NCBI GenBank assembly: GCA_037074705.1
Contig: CM073590.1
Span: 10,052,001 to 10,116,000, forward strand
DNA: 64,000 nucleotides
Direction: 5' to 3'
Source of the DNA: Zhengitettix transpicula
Taxonomy: Eukaryota > Arthropoda > Insecta > Orthoptera > Tetrigidae
In this document: in pieces, positions 24,060 to 34,941 of the stretch
How the letters are laid out: each line of letters begins with the position of its first letter
Position numbering within the stretch: position 1 is the stretch's first letter
The notes under the pieces: generated by a model
Told to the model about the DNA's origin: nothing
Seen by the model: only the letters and a program-made list of their open reading frames with translations
The model's database searches: none
Translations under genes and position numbers: made by a program

Positions 24060-25261
24060 GTCGAATAAAATATTTTGAAATGGTCGTTAAAAAAATGTCG
24101 TTAGTTTATTTAATTTATACTTGAATCACATGCAGCATGCAGATGACATTTTCTGGCAGCACAAATAACTGGAAGTGGGCCTAGGCTGATTGAATAATGT
24201 AAATTTAGGAAACAAATGTATGGTTTAACTTATTATAATCGATATATAGTTGATAACATAACATTAGAAATATACTTGAGACAGCCATTAGGTCAGACTA
24301 TCTATGTCAGTAGATAATACGTAATTTTCGTTATATCAAAAATACGTTGAATGGATAATCTTGTCCACAGAACAAAATGACTTACTGCGTTCACTTTGAG
24401 CCGACACGGTTGAGCGTCCATGTTTCCCAGGGATATCAGCCAGTATCCGTACAACGTGGGCCGTTCCGAACGGGCTAAGACAAGTCCTGCGAAACTTGGT
24501 ACAGTTAATGCTGTCTGGTAAATCAATTCCCGCGGCGGATCGCATTACCTTGCTCTGCGGAATAGGAGATGGTTCGTATTGCGTTACGTGAGCACGTAGA
24601 TTTTCTCTGAGATTAGCTATCCGCGGAGCACGTTAACATCTGCGAGGAAAGGAAAGCAAAAACAAATGTCAGGGCTATTCATTCAATTTACGGGGCTACG
24701 ATTCCCCACGTTTCTATTCAACAAGACACAATTGTTTCTGAACTGTCATACGTTTTCTAAGCTCCAGTGCCTATGAAAAGGGAATTATCAACTTTTAAAT
24801 TAATATTTATTTTTCAGGTACGAGCAATAATTGTATAATTTAAATATTAATATGCTGATTTTTTAATTCACACACCTTCAAAATTTATTCGTTTTTCTTA
24901 TAGAAAAACTTCATATTCTTTCAATTATAATTTATTTGATCAGTTCATGAAATGTTCATTAATTTATAATACAATTTGTCCATTTATGAAAATTGTTTCA
25001 ATTTATATTCGTTTGATCAGATAGTTAAATTTTCAATAGTACTATATATACTATATACTAAGCATACCTTATCAGTCCTCTCACAATTCGTCCTGAATTT
25101 CACAAGCTTTTGTCCATAGTCATATTCATCTACAATTTTGAATTTTTACATAATCTCTACAGAGTTTTCATCCTGAAAATAAAAATTCCATTAACATTAC
25201 TCTGACTTCCTTCTTTCACTTTACCACTTTTCAAAACATTGCTTCGTCAGATCGGATAATC
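24060..25261. other. no gene seen; GC-richer patch 24360-24660
   Basis: The patch has two overlapping short minus-strand frames without motifs. The remainder is AT-rich. Confidence 0.45.
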
Positions 25262-25570
25262 TTAAGGGGACTGTAAACGAGCAACGTTTTACGTCAATAT
25301 GTGGCCGGCAATACTGACCGGGCAATATGGCTCTAAATTCAGCAACATTTTCGGCAATACGTACATATGGCACGGCCATATTTCAGTATTTCGGGGCAAT
25401 GTTGCCAGCATTTAAAGTACTGGCCGGTGTGTCGAAAATACGAAAACATTGCCGGGACACAATAGCCTCTAGGTGAGGTCTACGAATTGTGTTATAACTC
25501 AATATTAAACTTAGTTGAATAAGAAAGGTAGCCAATTCAGAAAAAAAAAGTGATAATGTAAATACCACAC

Positions 25571-25602
25571 AACGTTTCTGCGATCCTTGTACCTTTCGTC
25601 AG
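25571..25602 (-). ncRNA. hammerhead-like ribozyme core (P1)
   Basis: On the minus strand CTGACGA is followed by a 17-nt spacer and GAAAC, then GTTGTGTGGT. It is the same arrangement as at 19920 and 52462, here in sense orientation downstream of the endonuclease ORF, as expected for a 3' Penelope terminal repeat. Confidence 0.45.
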
Positions 25603-25816
25603 GTGCGAAGAAGAGCCTAGAGCGACACAACTCCACTTGTCAGTTGACAAAACTCAAAAGCGACGAAAACGCAACGGCAATGGGAGAGCCGAAGAGTTAC
25701 CGTAACTATAAGGGAGCAACGACACTGTGAAAACAGAAGGTTTAGCCTAATAATAAGGGATAATAGCAATTATTGAGTTTCAGCGTAATAATAAGGGATC
25801 ACAGATATCTTGAGTT

Positions 25817-26301
25817 TCATAGTGTCTGTACATTAATAGCTCTGAAGTTTGATTTAATGTGAAGCATCTCTGAAATGAGCCTGGAATTGTACCTGGTGTA
25901 AATGTCTAAAATCTTAGCATTTTGCCAATCAAATGTGTGTTTAGAATTTATGATATGTTTGGATTCTACAGATTGTTTATCAATGGGAAGTTTGATATTA
26001 GACATAAGTTCCTGGATACGTGTATTAAGGTAACGTTTTGTTTGCCCTGTGTAGCAGGAATTACAATTAGAGCAAGAGATTTTGCAACAACACAATGTTT
26101 GCTGTATGTGTCAAGTGGGTCCTTGTGGTTTTTGATCAAGTATGAAAGGGTATTAGTGGATCTGTAAATGAAGGATATTTGATATTCGTTGAATATTTCG
26201 ATAAATTTGTGATGTCGAAATTTGTAATAAGGGAGTAAAAGAAAAAATTTTGCTTGAGGTGTTTGGGGATGAGTGACTGTAGGATATTGGATTTTGTTCA
26301 A
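25817..26301 (-). pseudogene. Penelope GIY-YIG endonuclease (frameshifted)
   Basis: The first frame (from 26301) encodes YYKFRHHKFIEIFNEYQ and SFIYRSTNTLSYLIKNHKDP, ending with TYSKHCVV. The second frame (from about 26095) continues with KISCSNCNSCYTGQTKR, LNTRIQELMSNIKLPIDKQ, SKHIINSKHTFDWQN and YNSRLISEMLHIKSN. The shift lies near 26085-26095. The YIG motif is YTG and the Glu-bearing helix reads RIQEL, so the nuclease centre is altered as well as broken. It is close to the copy at 18894-19740 and belongs to the same family. Confidence 0.9.
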
Positions 26302-26644
26302 TCTGCTTTCTTATTCATTATCAGACGTAAATTTTTTCATTTTTTATTACACTTTGTTTTCTGGTTAAATTTATTCAGTATTTCACCTATGAATTGGTCA
26401 AATTAGAAAACTATTGAACTTATAGCGGATGTTCGCTCAAATCCATCATTATTGGGCGTGAAGTCGATGGATTATAGATGGAGATCGCCAAGTGAACAAA
26501 GATGTTTGGTAAACAATGACCAACAAATTTGGCATCAGTTATGACGTACGCGATTAATGAGATTATGAAGAAAAGTCAATTTATAATTTTTTTAAATTAA
26601 TTTTAACAAATAAAGGGACCTAGCCTGTACATACTTTAATAAAT

Positions 26645-26962
26645 TCATTTAATTCTTCCATGAAATCCACGCATACTTCTCGAACGATGTGCGAAAGTGA
26701 ACAATCTGATACTCTGAATAAATAGATCAAAGATTTCTAGGAGTCTCCTGTCGCCAAGATTCGGAGGGTGATCGGTATTGCTTTCCTCATCACCGAGATC
26801 TTTTTCTAAATCACGGGCCCAATTTTTAAGCAAATATTCAAAGTCGCCCTTCGACATTCTGGTGAAGTTTTGAAATAAGTAATTGTCAAGAATTAATTCG
26901 TTGCTTAAATCGTGAAATGTTTCTCGGTTGTTTAAAAAAGGTCGAATGCAGGTTCTTCTCAT
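26645..26962 (-). pseudogene. PIF/Harbinger transposase remnant, internally deleted
   Basis: The N-terminus reads RRTCIRPFLNNRETFHDLSN, then NYLFQNFTRMSKGDFEYLL, matching the conserved N-terminal block of Harbinger transposases (W/R-R...F...LRM...F..LL). After about 66 residues the similarity stops. In another frame just before the 3' end the strand reads VREVCVDFMEELNEFIK and ends soon after, resembling a transposase C-terminus. The central DDE nuclease domain is missing, so this looks like an internal deletion joining the two ends of the gene. It lies inside a TIR pair with TTA target duplications, which supports the family call. Confidence 0.7.
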
Positions 26963-27220
26963 CTTTAATTACTTGAATTTTTTTCATCACAATTAACGCT
27001 GCGCTAATAAGTACTCCATTTTTGGCCATTATTAATGTACTATGTGTACGGGGAAAATGCTTGGGCTACACTGTTGCCGGAGTATTGCCGGGTTATTGCT
27101 GGCAACATATTACCCGGCTATAATTGCCGTCAAGACATTGCCGGAAATGTTGCCGGACCACAGTTTCCTAAATAATCCCAGCAATGTGCAATTTTTGTTA
27201 CTCGTTTACGACCCACTTTA

Positions 27221-30200
27221 GTAAAATCTGCTATGGATTTAGAATACTGAGCGGAGTATGTGACTTTAATGTGTTACGAGTAGTATACTACGGCCTTGAC
27301 AATGAAATCTTAGCTTTTGGACTACAATTTTGGAGCAGATAACACACAGTATTGAAGAACGTCGATCAAATGCAATCAGACCATTATTTAAAGAATTTAA
27401 AATATTTCTAGTCTGATATATATGTATATACTATCTAATGGGATGATTTTCAAAATAATTGAATCGTAATATTGTGGCCAAGGTATTTGTTAACAAAAGC
27501 TAGCATCGCGTAAAAATGTGAAATGATTTCAAACGGTATTATTGTCGGCAAAAATTCTTTGAGCGCGCCTTTGTGGAATGCTGGAAATTTTGTGTGGAAG
27601 ACCACTCTGGAAGTGACGGTCAAACAGTAAGCCCCGAATATCTTGATTTCTTGTAGACGTGCTAATATGTATGCAAATATAAATCGACGAGTATAAGTAT
27701 CAAAACTGCTGGTGATTAAGGGATAGTTAAACCCTTTATAAATATTCAACGTGACAAACAAATAAGTTTTGATGTGAAGAAGACAATGGTCCTCTTTACC
27801 TAAATGTTAAACAATTGTATCTACATGTAATGATCATCTGACGAATATTAGGAATTCGTGGTTCTGACTGAACTGTGCTGTGTATATTTTGCCCTGTTAA
27901 GTGAAATTAAAATAATTTATTTAATTTGTGATCTGAAGTAAAATGTTAGTAAACGGTGAAGTGAAAAATTGGTATGATTCAAGAACTGCTCCAGTATCTG
28001 GAATGTAACAAAATATTTTGTAAGCGATATATATAATATTCAATACCGTCAGATTTCTTACCTTAGTTTTTTTCATATTTTAGAAGAAGACAATTAAAAT
28101 AGTTGTTAATTCATTTAAATATTTTGTGTTAGACTTGCGGATACCTATATTTCTTTAGAGTGTCGATAAGAGACCCTAGTGATTTTAAGAGTCTCATTAA
28201 AGCCGTGGCATTAATGTATAAAAATTGAGTATAAAAAATTAATTGCATTTAAAACAATTTCTGTATTTAAAATTGAATTTGTGAGTAATCATTTCATTTA
28301 CTAAATCCGTGTATAGATCATAGTTTCATTTTTAATCAATTGTTTGAATATATGAGATAAATTAAGGTAAAATCCAAGTTAGTTACTACTATATATATAA
28401 TGTAATTAAAGGGCTTAATAAACAAATATTTTGGACTTGCATTGTTGGCGGCGTAAACATACGAGTTGTGTAGAAGAATATGGGACTATAATGCCTGCTT
28501 GCTGGGGTATTGTCGAAAAATATTTTGCTAGACGCGCAGAGCGGCAGTGTGTGGACAGGAGGCAGAGGAATAACAGTTCAGATAGTGTGTTTCGCGAGGC
28601 AAGGCTGTATGTAGTCTAACAGCTCTAATATTCAGAACGATCTATAGTTTACAGTTTTGAGCAAACAACTGCGACGATACTACGCCGACTTTTATTTTCC
28701 CTGATGCAGAATATTTTCGGAGTCTAGCCTACGTTCACGAGTTATACATTTCTTCAATTATTGGGAGCCAGGTTATTGTATCCAGTAAATAACCAAACTT
28801 TGATAATGTAACAAGTTATTGATAGAGAGAACAGCGAAACAAGTGTTGTAAGTAATCTCAGCAAGCAGATAGTGTTGCCTACTAAATTCTGTGTATTATG
28901 CCCTGATTGTTAAATTAATGCTTTAGTCACTAATCTTCTAGACGGAATATGTTCCGGTTTAATCTGTTTGTTTTTAAAACTGTACTATTTAATGTTTTAG
29001 GAAAAGTCTATAAAAACTTATTTCACCGAGGGTATTATTATTAGGTGCTGCAGAGTTGACCGCACATGTTAGCAAGTTACTCGTTCCAAAGAAAATCGTT
29101 GAATATATCGTTTAACTAAATGTTGAGGAAAAATTAATTCATGGATCTGTAGTTTTTGAGAGATTTAGTTATTTTTTATTAAGTGAATGAAAATTTTAAT
29201 ACTAGCTAATATTATTTTCGCTGTTAGTTTTTAAATAATTCCGTTCTTAAAATAAATTTAGAAATATGTGAATTTTTCTCGACGCCGTCATATTTATAAA
29301 TTGTGAGTAATTTCACAAAATATTTAATAAATGAAGAAAAATAAAATTCCCCATTATATTTACGTAAGATAATGATGAAACACCTTGCGCCATCACGAAA
29401 AACTAAATTAATTCGGATCCATAAGCTGTGCCGGAAATTGTTACCTAGATTGGATGAATTGCCAACTTTATAATAGGGATTTTGTTAGGTGCGTGATTGA
29501 ATTGCCTGACCTGGGGACTACCTGTAGCCATTTTATACCTGCGCTTAGTGTTTAACTGGAAATCTCGGCACTTCCCGGTTTCTTCCAAATTACCTAACAA
29601 CCACGTAAGGTTTCAAGTAGAAACATTAGACGTCTTGTCCTAATTTCTTTAGATTGAGAGCTTGCGGACACTTAAATAACATCAGAATATAAGCAAGTGG
29701 TTCGTAAGGGATGCGGCCTCAAACGGATTCTTGGTGGTCTTGCAAAAAAAAAATCACAAATTATTAGTATATGTTCCAATTGAGAAGTAAATTTTGAGGT
29801 GAATGTGAAATTACAAAAGTGTATGTGAAGTTTTGAAATATATTGAATATATTTATTTAATCTCAGTAATTCGGCAGGGGCAACGATGGGCTGGTTTCCG
29901 TCCACAACTGATGAAACAAAACGTCACCAATTAGTGTATTCTAAAGTCGACCATAGGAAAAGTATCGGTAAACACATACTGTTCCAAAATTAAAATTTAT
30001 TTTTTTATCTATCGAGTTCTGACGCGTTACAGTTCGAAACGTTGGCCTTCAATAATCAGTGGTTATTAATTCAAATTATAGTTCTTTATTGATTTTCGGT
30101 ACATATATTTATGCAATATCTACGCTTACACACGTATAAATTCTGTTTGAAAACCATTAAAATTATCCAAATACTTCTACGAAATATTAATGCAGTTTTT

Positions 30201-30429
30201 CAATCAATATTTAAAAATTCTTAGATTCAATTATTTTTTATAAGAAGAAATTAATTTTAAAATTTAATAATTTCTGAAATGAAATGAACGTAAAATAAAA
30301 AAGAATATTTAATACATATTTAGTAGCCTTCAAAATAAAACACGTGTAATTTGTTTGGCCTTAGAGGCCTGGTCCCGATTCGTTAATAGAATACAGTCTA
30401 ATTGAAGTCAGCAGGCCTACAAATCATAA
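27221..30429. other. AT-rich DNA, no gene seen
   Basis: About 3.2 kb without a supported feature. A GC-richer patch at 28430-28620 carries a 62-codon frame with no motif. Confidence 0.5.
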
Positions 30430-30627
30430 TCGAGATCTCTGGAAGATCAACTAGCAAAAGAAAATGTGAAAAGAATTAAAGCTATGAGGCCACTGAACTG
30501 GAATACGACAAAGATAAGGATCAATACGCCTAACGGGTTTCTAGAGTGGAAGAATAAGTTAGTGGAAGCACAAACCAGTATGGCTGCAAGTATAATTGGA
30601 CTTCAGTTCTCCAAATTAGGAATATGA
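30430..30627 (+). pseudogene. unrecognised coding-like fragment, no start codon at its 5' edge
   Basis: A 65-codon open stretch follows a stop at 30427 and ends at a TGA at 30625-30627. It reads RSLEDQLAKENVKRIKAMRP, LNWNTTKIRINTPNGFLEW, KNKLVEAQTSMAASIIGLQ. The charged, helix-like composition with Trp residues differs from the AT-driven frames around it, and GC content is locally higher. It could be an old exon, a retroelement gag or ORF1 scrap, or chance. I do not recognise the family. Confidence 0.3.
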
Positions 30628-32439
30628 TCGCCGCCCAACAATAAGAGAAAATATCACATATATAATCATGAGTTGTTTCACCTAACGGAAAGTGGGGTTT
30701 CGGCATCAAGTTTGACCTAGGCCGCTTCTACATGCTCCAGAACTTGTCTAACCTCTATTAAGTTATTCGGAATTAAACTTCTTCGTGCCTTTATCCTCCA
30801 ACAGCTGATTCTGCCAGTGCAAAATTCCAATTATCGATAAATTCTTTGCCCGAGCGATTGAATTTAAATACAATTTTCAATCACGGTATGTCCTTGATCG
30901 TTATTTTCTGATTTTTTCTCTAGTATTATTAGTACGTTGTTAAGGCCTGTTTTAGTTAATTTGATTTAGCTCGCACATAACATTTCATCTTGCTATTTAA
31001 AAATCGATATTTCCTTAGCAATGGAAGAAAATGGTTTCGCTTTAATTATTTAGATCTCGTTTACAACCTATGAAATTATTCCTTCCAAATTTAAACAATA
31101 AAGCAACTTGATAACGGTTTTAAATTTTAAGAGTTTGCAATTGTTTTAAAATTGGAAAACCATATTTTTAATGTATAATTTAATAATAAGCTTCAACTTT
31201 ATCTCAACTTTCAACTTTATACACAAAAATCTATCCCTGCGGCTAAAGAAGAAACAGAACCGACACTAAAATATCTTTCCTTTGTATGAATTGAATAGAT
31301 CTTAGGTGTAGATAGAAGCCTCACAGCAGTAAAATGTTAAATATAAATAATTGAATTAGATGTATTTATTTCCTAAGTAACACAATTTTTTATCAAGTTA
31401 TATTTAATTTAATAACATCTTTAAAAAAGTAATCGTGAGATTTCGACAGCGTTATATTCGTCTGTAAAACACTAGATTAATAAAGTATATTCAAATTGTT
31501 CGAAGCAATGTCTCGTTTGAACGATTCGCTTTAAACTGAGTGTGTTAATTTTTGTCAATTTTTTATGCGACTAAAATTTGACGATTTAATTATCCTATAA
31601 AATTAGCAAACAAAAATCATTATTTAGTCAAAATACATTAATTATATGCTATTGATTCCAAAATAATATTTACTGTTGAATTATAAAATAATTTAAGCAT
31701 CAACGTTTTAGATGTTCGCGGATTTGATGAACAATTATTCACAATGACGTTCTCCAAACCTTCAGCTAATAATTGCATTTTAAATTTTTATTCCAACAAC
31801 CCAAAACGTATGGTTTGTAAAGTAGATAATAATTTAATTCTTAAAGCTTTAAAATAGACTGAATCTTTTAGAATTATTTAAACAAAATAATTACCATTTT
31901 AGATTCTAGTTTTTACCAATATAATTATCCTTTAAATTATGGTTTCGGAATATAAATAATAACTGGAAGAACAATAACATAAAATATTCAACTTTGAGTG
32001 AATCATTTGCAATCTTTGCATGAGGAACTAATAAATGTAATATTATAAATAAGATAGTATTGAAAGTTCCGTCTCAAATTTTAAACGCCTTTTAATCTGT
32101 TAATTATGATATGTCATTCAACATTAAAGAAATAGTAGAAAACACATTACCAAACACTATAGGCCTACCTAATAAAAATTAAAATAAAATTTTAACTTTT
32201 GTTAGTAACTTATCCTCGAAAATTTTTAAAACTTTTGTATAAATTAAGAAAAACGAGATTAAAATAAGATAGAAACCGATTAATCATATTGCTACAACTT
32301 TTAGGCGACTGAATGTTAGAAATTTGAGAATGGAGGTTAAAAACTTAATTTATGGCATATCTGGTGTTAACTGTCATATTGGTTATACTTAGGATTTTCT
32401 GAAAATCCAAATTAATAATCGCAGATTAAACAAACACAA
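30628..32439. other. AT-rich DNA, no gene seen
   Basis: No coding or repeat signal that I can support. Confidence 0.5.
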
Positions 32440-32686
32440 TTGGGAATGCCTTCTAGCCTCTCTGTTTTTTTTAACTAACTCAGTTTTCAGAGGTGTATGT
32501 TTCGGGGTCGCAGACCTTAGGGTTAAGAGTTTTCCGCTATTCCTTTTGAAATAGTCGGATAGCTGCATGTTAAACTGGTCAAGGAACGGAGAATGGAATG
32601 CTGCGCCCCCACAAACCCCTCTCCCGCCGTCGAAAGGGCGTGGGACTAGTGCTAAATACCGAACCTAACTGATGCAGATTTTTCTA
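32440..32686 (+). mobile_element. poly(A)-tailed retroposon, host copy, 5' part
   Basis: This is the 5' half of a copy split by a later insertion. It aligns from the TTGGGAATGCC block to the GATGCAGATTTTTCTA block of other copies and lacks the CCGAGGCACCTCGG section. It resumes at 33241 after the nested element; the 15 bp at 32672-32686 are duplicated there. Confidence 0.8.
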
Positions 32687-33240
32687 TGTCGGCGGTAGGG
32701 GATTCTCTCGCAGGTAACCTGCGAGGAATTTTCTCTCGCAGGCAGAACCTTTTAAGAGAGATACGAAGGGGCCACCTTTGGATATGCCTTTTCCTCTCCG
32801 TTTTTGAACTAAGGTTCCCACAAGCCGAGGCACCTCGGCCTGTTTTGAGGGGTGTATGTTCTGGGGTCGCAGACCTTGGGCATACGGTAAGAGTTGTTCG
32901 CTATTCCCATTGGAATAGTCGGCCAGCTGCCTCCTAAACTGGTCGAGGAACGAAGAAGGGAATGCTGCGTCCCCACAGAAAACTCCTCTCCGCTATCGGA
33001 AGGGCGTGGGACAAGTACCCAATGCCCGACCTACCTGATGCAGGTTTTTCTAGTGTTTTCCCCTCATTTCTTTAGGCGAATGCCAGGTAGGATCCTTAAA
33101 ATATAGTCTGGGAGCCCTAGTTAACCCTTGGCTACCTTCCTCTACCCTTCCGCATCCCCCCTTTCAAATCCCTTCCTATGCTTTTAAAGGGGAGTTGCCC
33201 AAAGTGGATTACCCTCATGTAGCCTGTTGCCCTAAAAAAA
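32687..33240 (+). mobile_element. poly(A)-tailed retroposon, full-length nested copy (copy B)
   Basis: This 554-bp copy sits between identical 15-bp repeats ATGCAGATTTTTCTA at 32672-32686 and 33241-33255, and ends in CCTAAAAAAA. The tail plus target duplication indicates LINE-mediated target-primed insertion. Its ends define the longest version of the family: TGTCGGCGGTAGGGGATTCT at the 5' end, a CGCAGGTAACCTGCG palindrome with three CTCGCAGG repeats, then the GCCGAGGCACCTCGGC palindrome and the common body. No A or B box was found. The short frames repeated among copies are not conserved by stops or length, so it is treated as non-coding. Confidence 0.88.
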
Positions 33241-33436
33241 ATGCAGATTTTTCTAGTATTTTCCCTGCATCACTTTTAGGCGAACTGCCGGGTAGGATCC
33301 TTAAACTATAGACCCGGGCCATAGTTAACCCTTGGCTACCTGACACAACATTTCCGCATCCCCCCTTTCAGTACATTTTCTATGCTATAAGAGGGGAGTG
33401 GCCCTATATATATATATATATATATATAGCCTGTCT
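33241..33436 (+). mobile_element. poly(A)-tailed retroposon, host copy, 3' part
   Basis: Continuation of the copy begun at 32440, from the duplicated ATGCAGATTTTTCTA onward. Near its 3' end the usual CCATGTGGATTACCCTCATG section is replaced by a TA microsatellite (33405-33428), after which AGCCTGT of the element resumes. Confidence 0.8.
33405..33428. repeat. TA microsatellite inside a retroposon
   Basis: A run of about 12 TA units occupies the position of a conserved 20-bp segment of the retroposon 3' region. Confidence 0.95.
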
Positions 33437-34526
33437 TCTTCTCCACCCATTTTAACGCAAAAAATCATGGGTTTTCCTTTGACAGAACTGTAACATCCGA
33501 TGATTATGCAGACATAATATAAATTTATTTTATAATTATTCTTATCTCTTTTGACAGTAACATTGATAGGTTTTGTTTTTCTTTACCGCACCTGTAATTG
33601 CAGCCCATCTTATTAGTCAACTATCGCAATGGTGTCTAACTCACGCGATCCGAATTTTTTATTATTTAAAAATGCTTGTTTGAAAAAAGGATAAATTCTA
33701 ATATTTATTTATAATTTTTAATTTACCTTAACATTCTTTATTTATATTTTCAAAATTATTAATAAATAAAAATATATATGTTTTAACTCGCGACAATCCT
33801 GTCTACTAAAACATCTGAATCTGATTATTAGCTTTAATTTCGTTATTGAATTCCGTAGGCGACAGTTCCGTAATCTAGAGCGGCCATTTACACTAATGAG
33901 CCTGAATCAGATTAAATTGTTTGGAGCATATTTATATAATCTTCAGCCTGTACATTAAGTTTTTTTTTCTAAATTTGGGGAATGTTTTTTACGAGAGTGT
34001 GACGCTCTGAAGACGCCGTCACCTTCCTGGAGGACTTTTTTGTCTTGCCAATCGTCTACGTGAAGTGTGATCCCGGGACTGTACTGTGCATTGTGGGACC
34101 AACCGGACTCCCGAACTTTAATAGGTATTGAGGACCTTGTTAGGATCCACGATCGACAATGGTCGAATAACTTTTTATGCCTGTCGAGCGATGTTTTAGC
34201 TGAATTCAATATGTTTTTTCTATTGTTAACATCAAGGATATATAGAGATTTTTTTTTTGTGTTTCTTTTACCGTTTCAATTTATGAAACATTCAGAGACT
34301 TTAAACAGTCTAAGCAAACATTTATATGATTATTATAAGGTCATAAGATCAATTTCTTTACTCAGTTATATTGTTGTATATGTAATGAATTTTTGTAATT
34401 ATAGTTGTGTTTAGTGTGAATATTTTGACATTAATTGTTTTCTTTTATAAATAAATCCCTTTTCTCAGCATTATCCAGGCTTAATATAGTCTTGTATGAC
34501 TTAAATGTCAAACCCAAGGTAAGTTT
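33437..34526. other. no gene seen
   Basis: AT-rich. A 115-codon plus frame at 34067-34414 overlaps an 84-codon minus frame; neither has a motif. Confidence 0.5.
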
Positions 34527-34941
34527 CTCATCGCGTGTTTTTTTTAGGGTAACATACTACATGAGGGTAATCCACATGGTGGCAACTCCCCTTTAATAGA
34601 ATAGGAAGGGATTTGAAAGGGGGATGCGGAAGGGTAGAGGAAGATAGCCAATGGTTAACAAGGGCCCCCGGCATTCGCCTTAAAGTAATGCAGGACAAAC
34701 CCTAGAAAACCTAGATTAGGTAGATTGGGCATTCGGTACTTGTCCCACGCCCTTCCGATAGCGGGAGAAAAGTTTGCTGTGGGGACGCAGCATTCTCTTC
34801 TCCGTACCTCGACCAGTTTAGGAGGCAGCTGGCCGACTGTTCCAATGGGAACAACGAACAACCTTTACCGTATGCCCAAGGTCTGTGACCCCGCAACATA
34901 CACCTCTCAAAACAGGCCGAGGTGCCTCGCTCTTCGCGTGT
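34527..34941 (-). mobile_element. poly(A)-tailed retroposon, copy C, with target duplication
   Basis: A minus-strand, 5'-truncated copy at 34539-34929 is flanked by CTCATCGCGTGT (34527-34538) and CTCTTCGCGTGT (34930-34941), a 12-bp target duplication with one mismatch. The T-run and AGGGTAACATACTACATGAG mark its 3' end on the left. The copy stops within the CCGAGGTGCCTCG palindrome, as in copy A. Confidence 0.85.

Larger units (their letters stand above)
25527..26330 (-). mobile_element. Penelope-like element nested in Harbinger
   Basis: The unit has a sense 3' terminal repeat (25527-25790) on the minus strand, followed upstream by the GIY-YIG region and a 5' truncation near 26310. The left margin reads GAATAAGAAAGGTAGCCAAT and the right margin TTTCTTATTCATTATC, so a short end block is inverted at the two sides. 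It lies wholly inside the Harbinger element and is therefore the younger insertion. Confidence 0.8.
25262..27220 (-). mobile_element. PIF/Harbinger DNA transposon with TTA target duplications
   Basis: The left end GGGGACTGTAAACGAGCAAC (from 25266) and the complement of the right end GTGGGTCGTAAACGAGTAAC (ending 27216) are imperfect terminal inverted repeats. TTA lies immediately outside both ends (25262-25264 and 27218-27220), the characteristic 3-bp target duplication of this superfamily. Both subterminal regions are packed with TTGCCGG/CCGGCAA motifs. A transposase remnant lies at 26645-26962 and a Penelope copy is nested at about 25527-26330. Confidence 0.8.

Noticed and set aside
30012..30040. 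Hammerhead core (CTGACGC...GAAACGTTG)
   Set aside because: First box is imperfect, no stem II, and no match to the P1 flanks.
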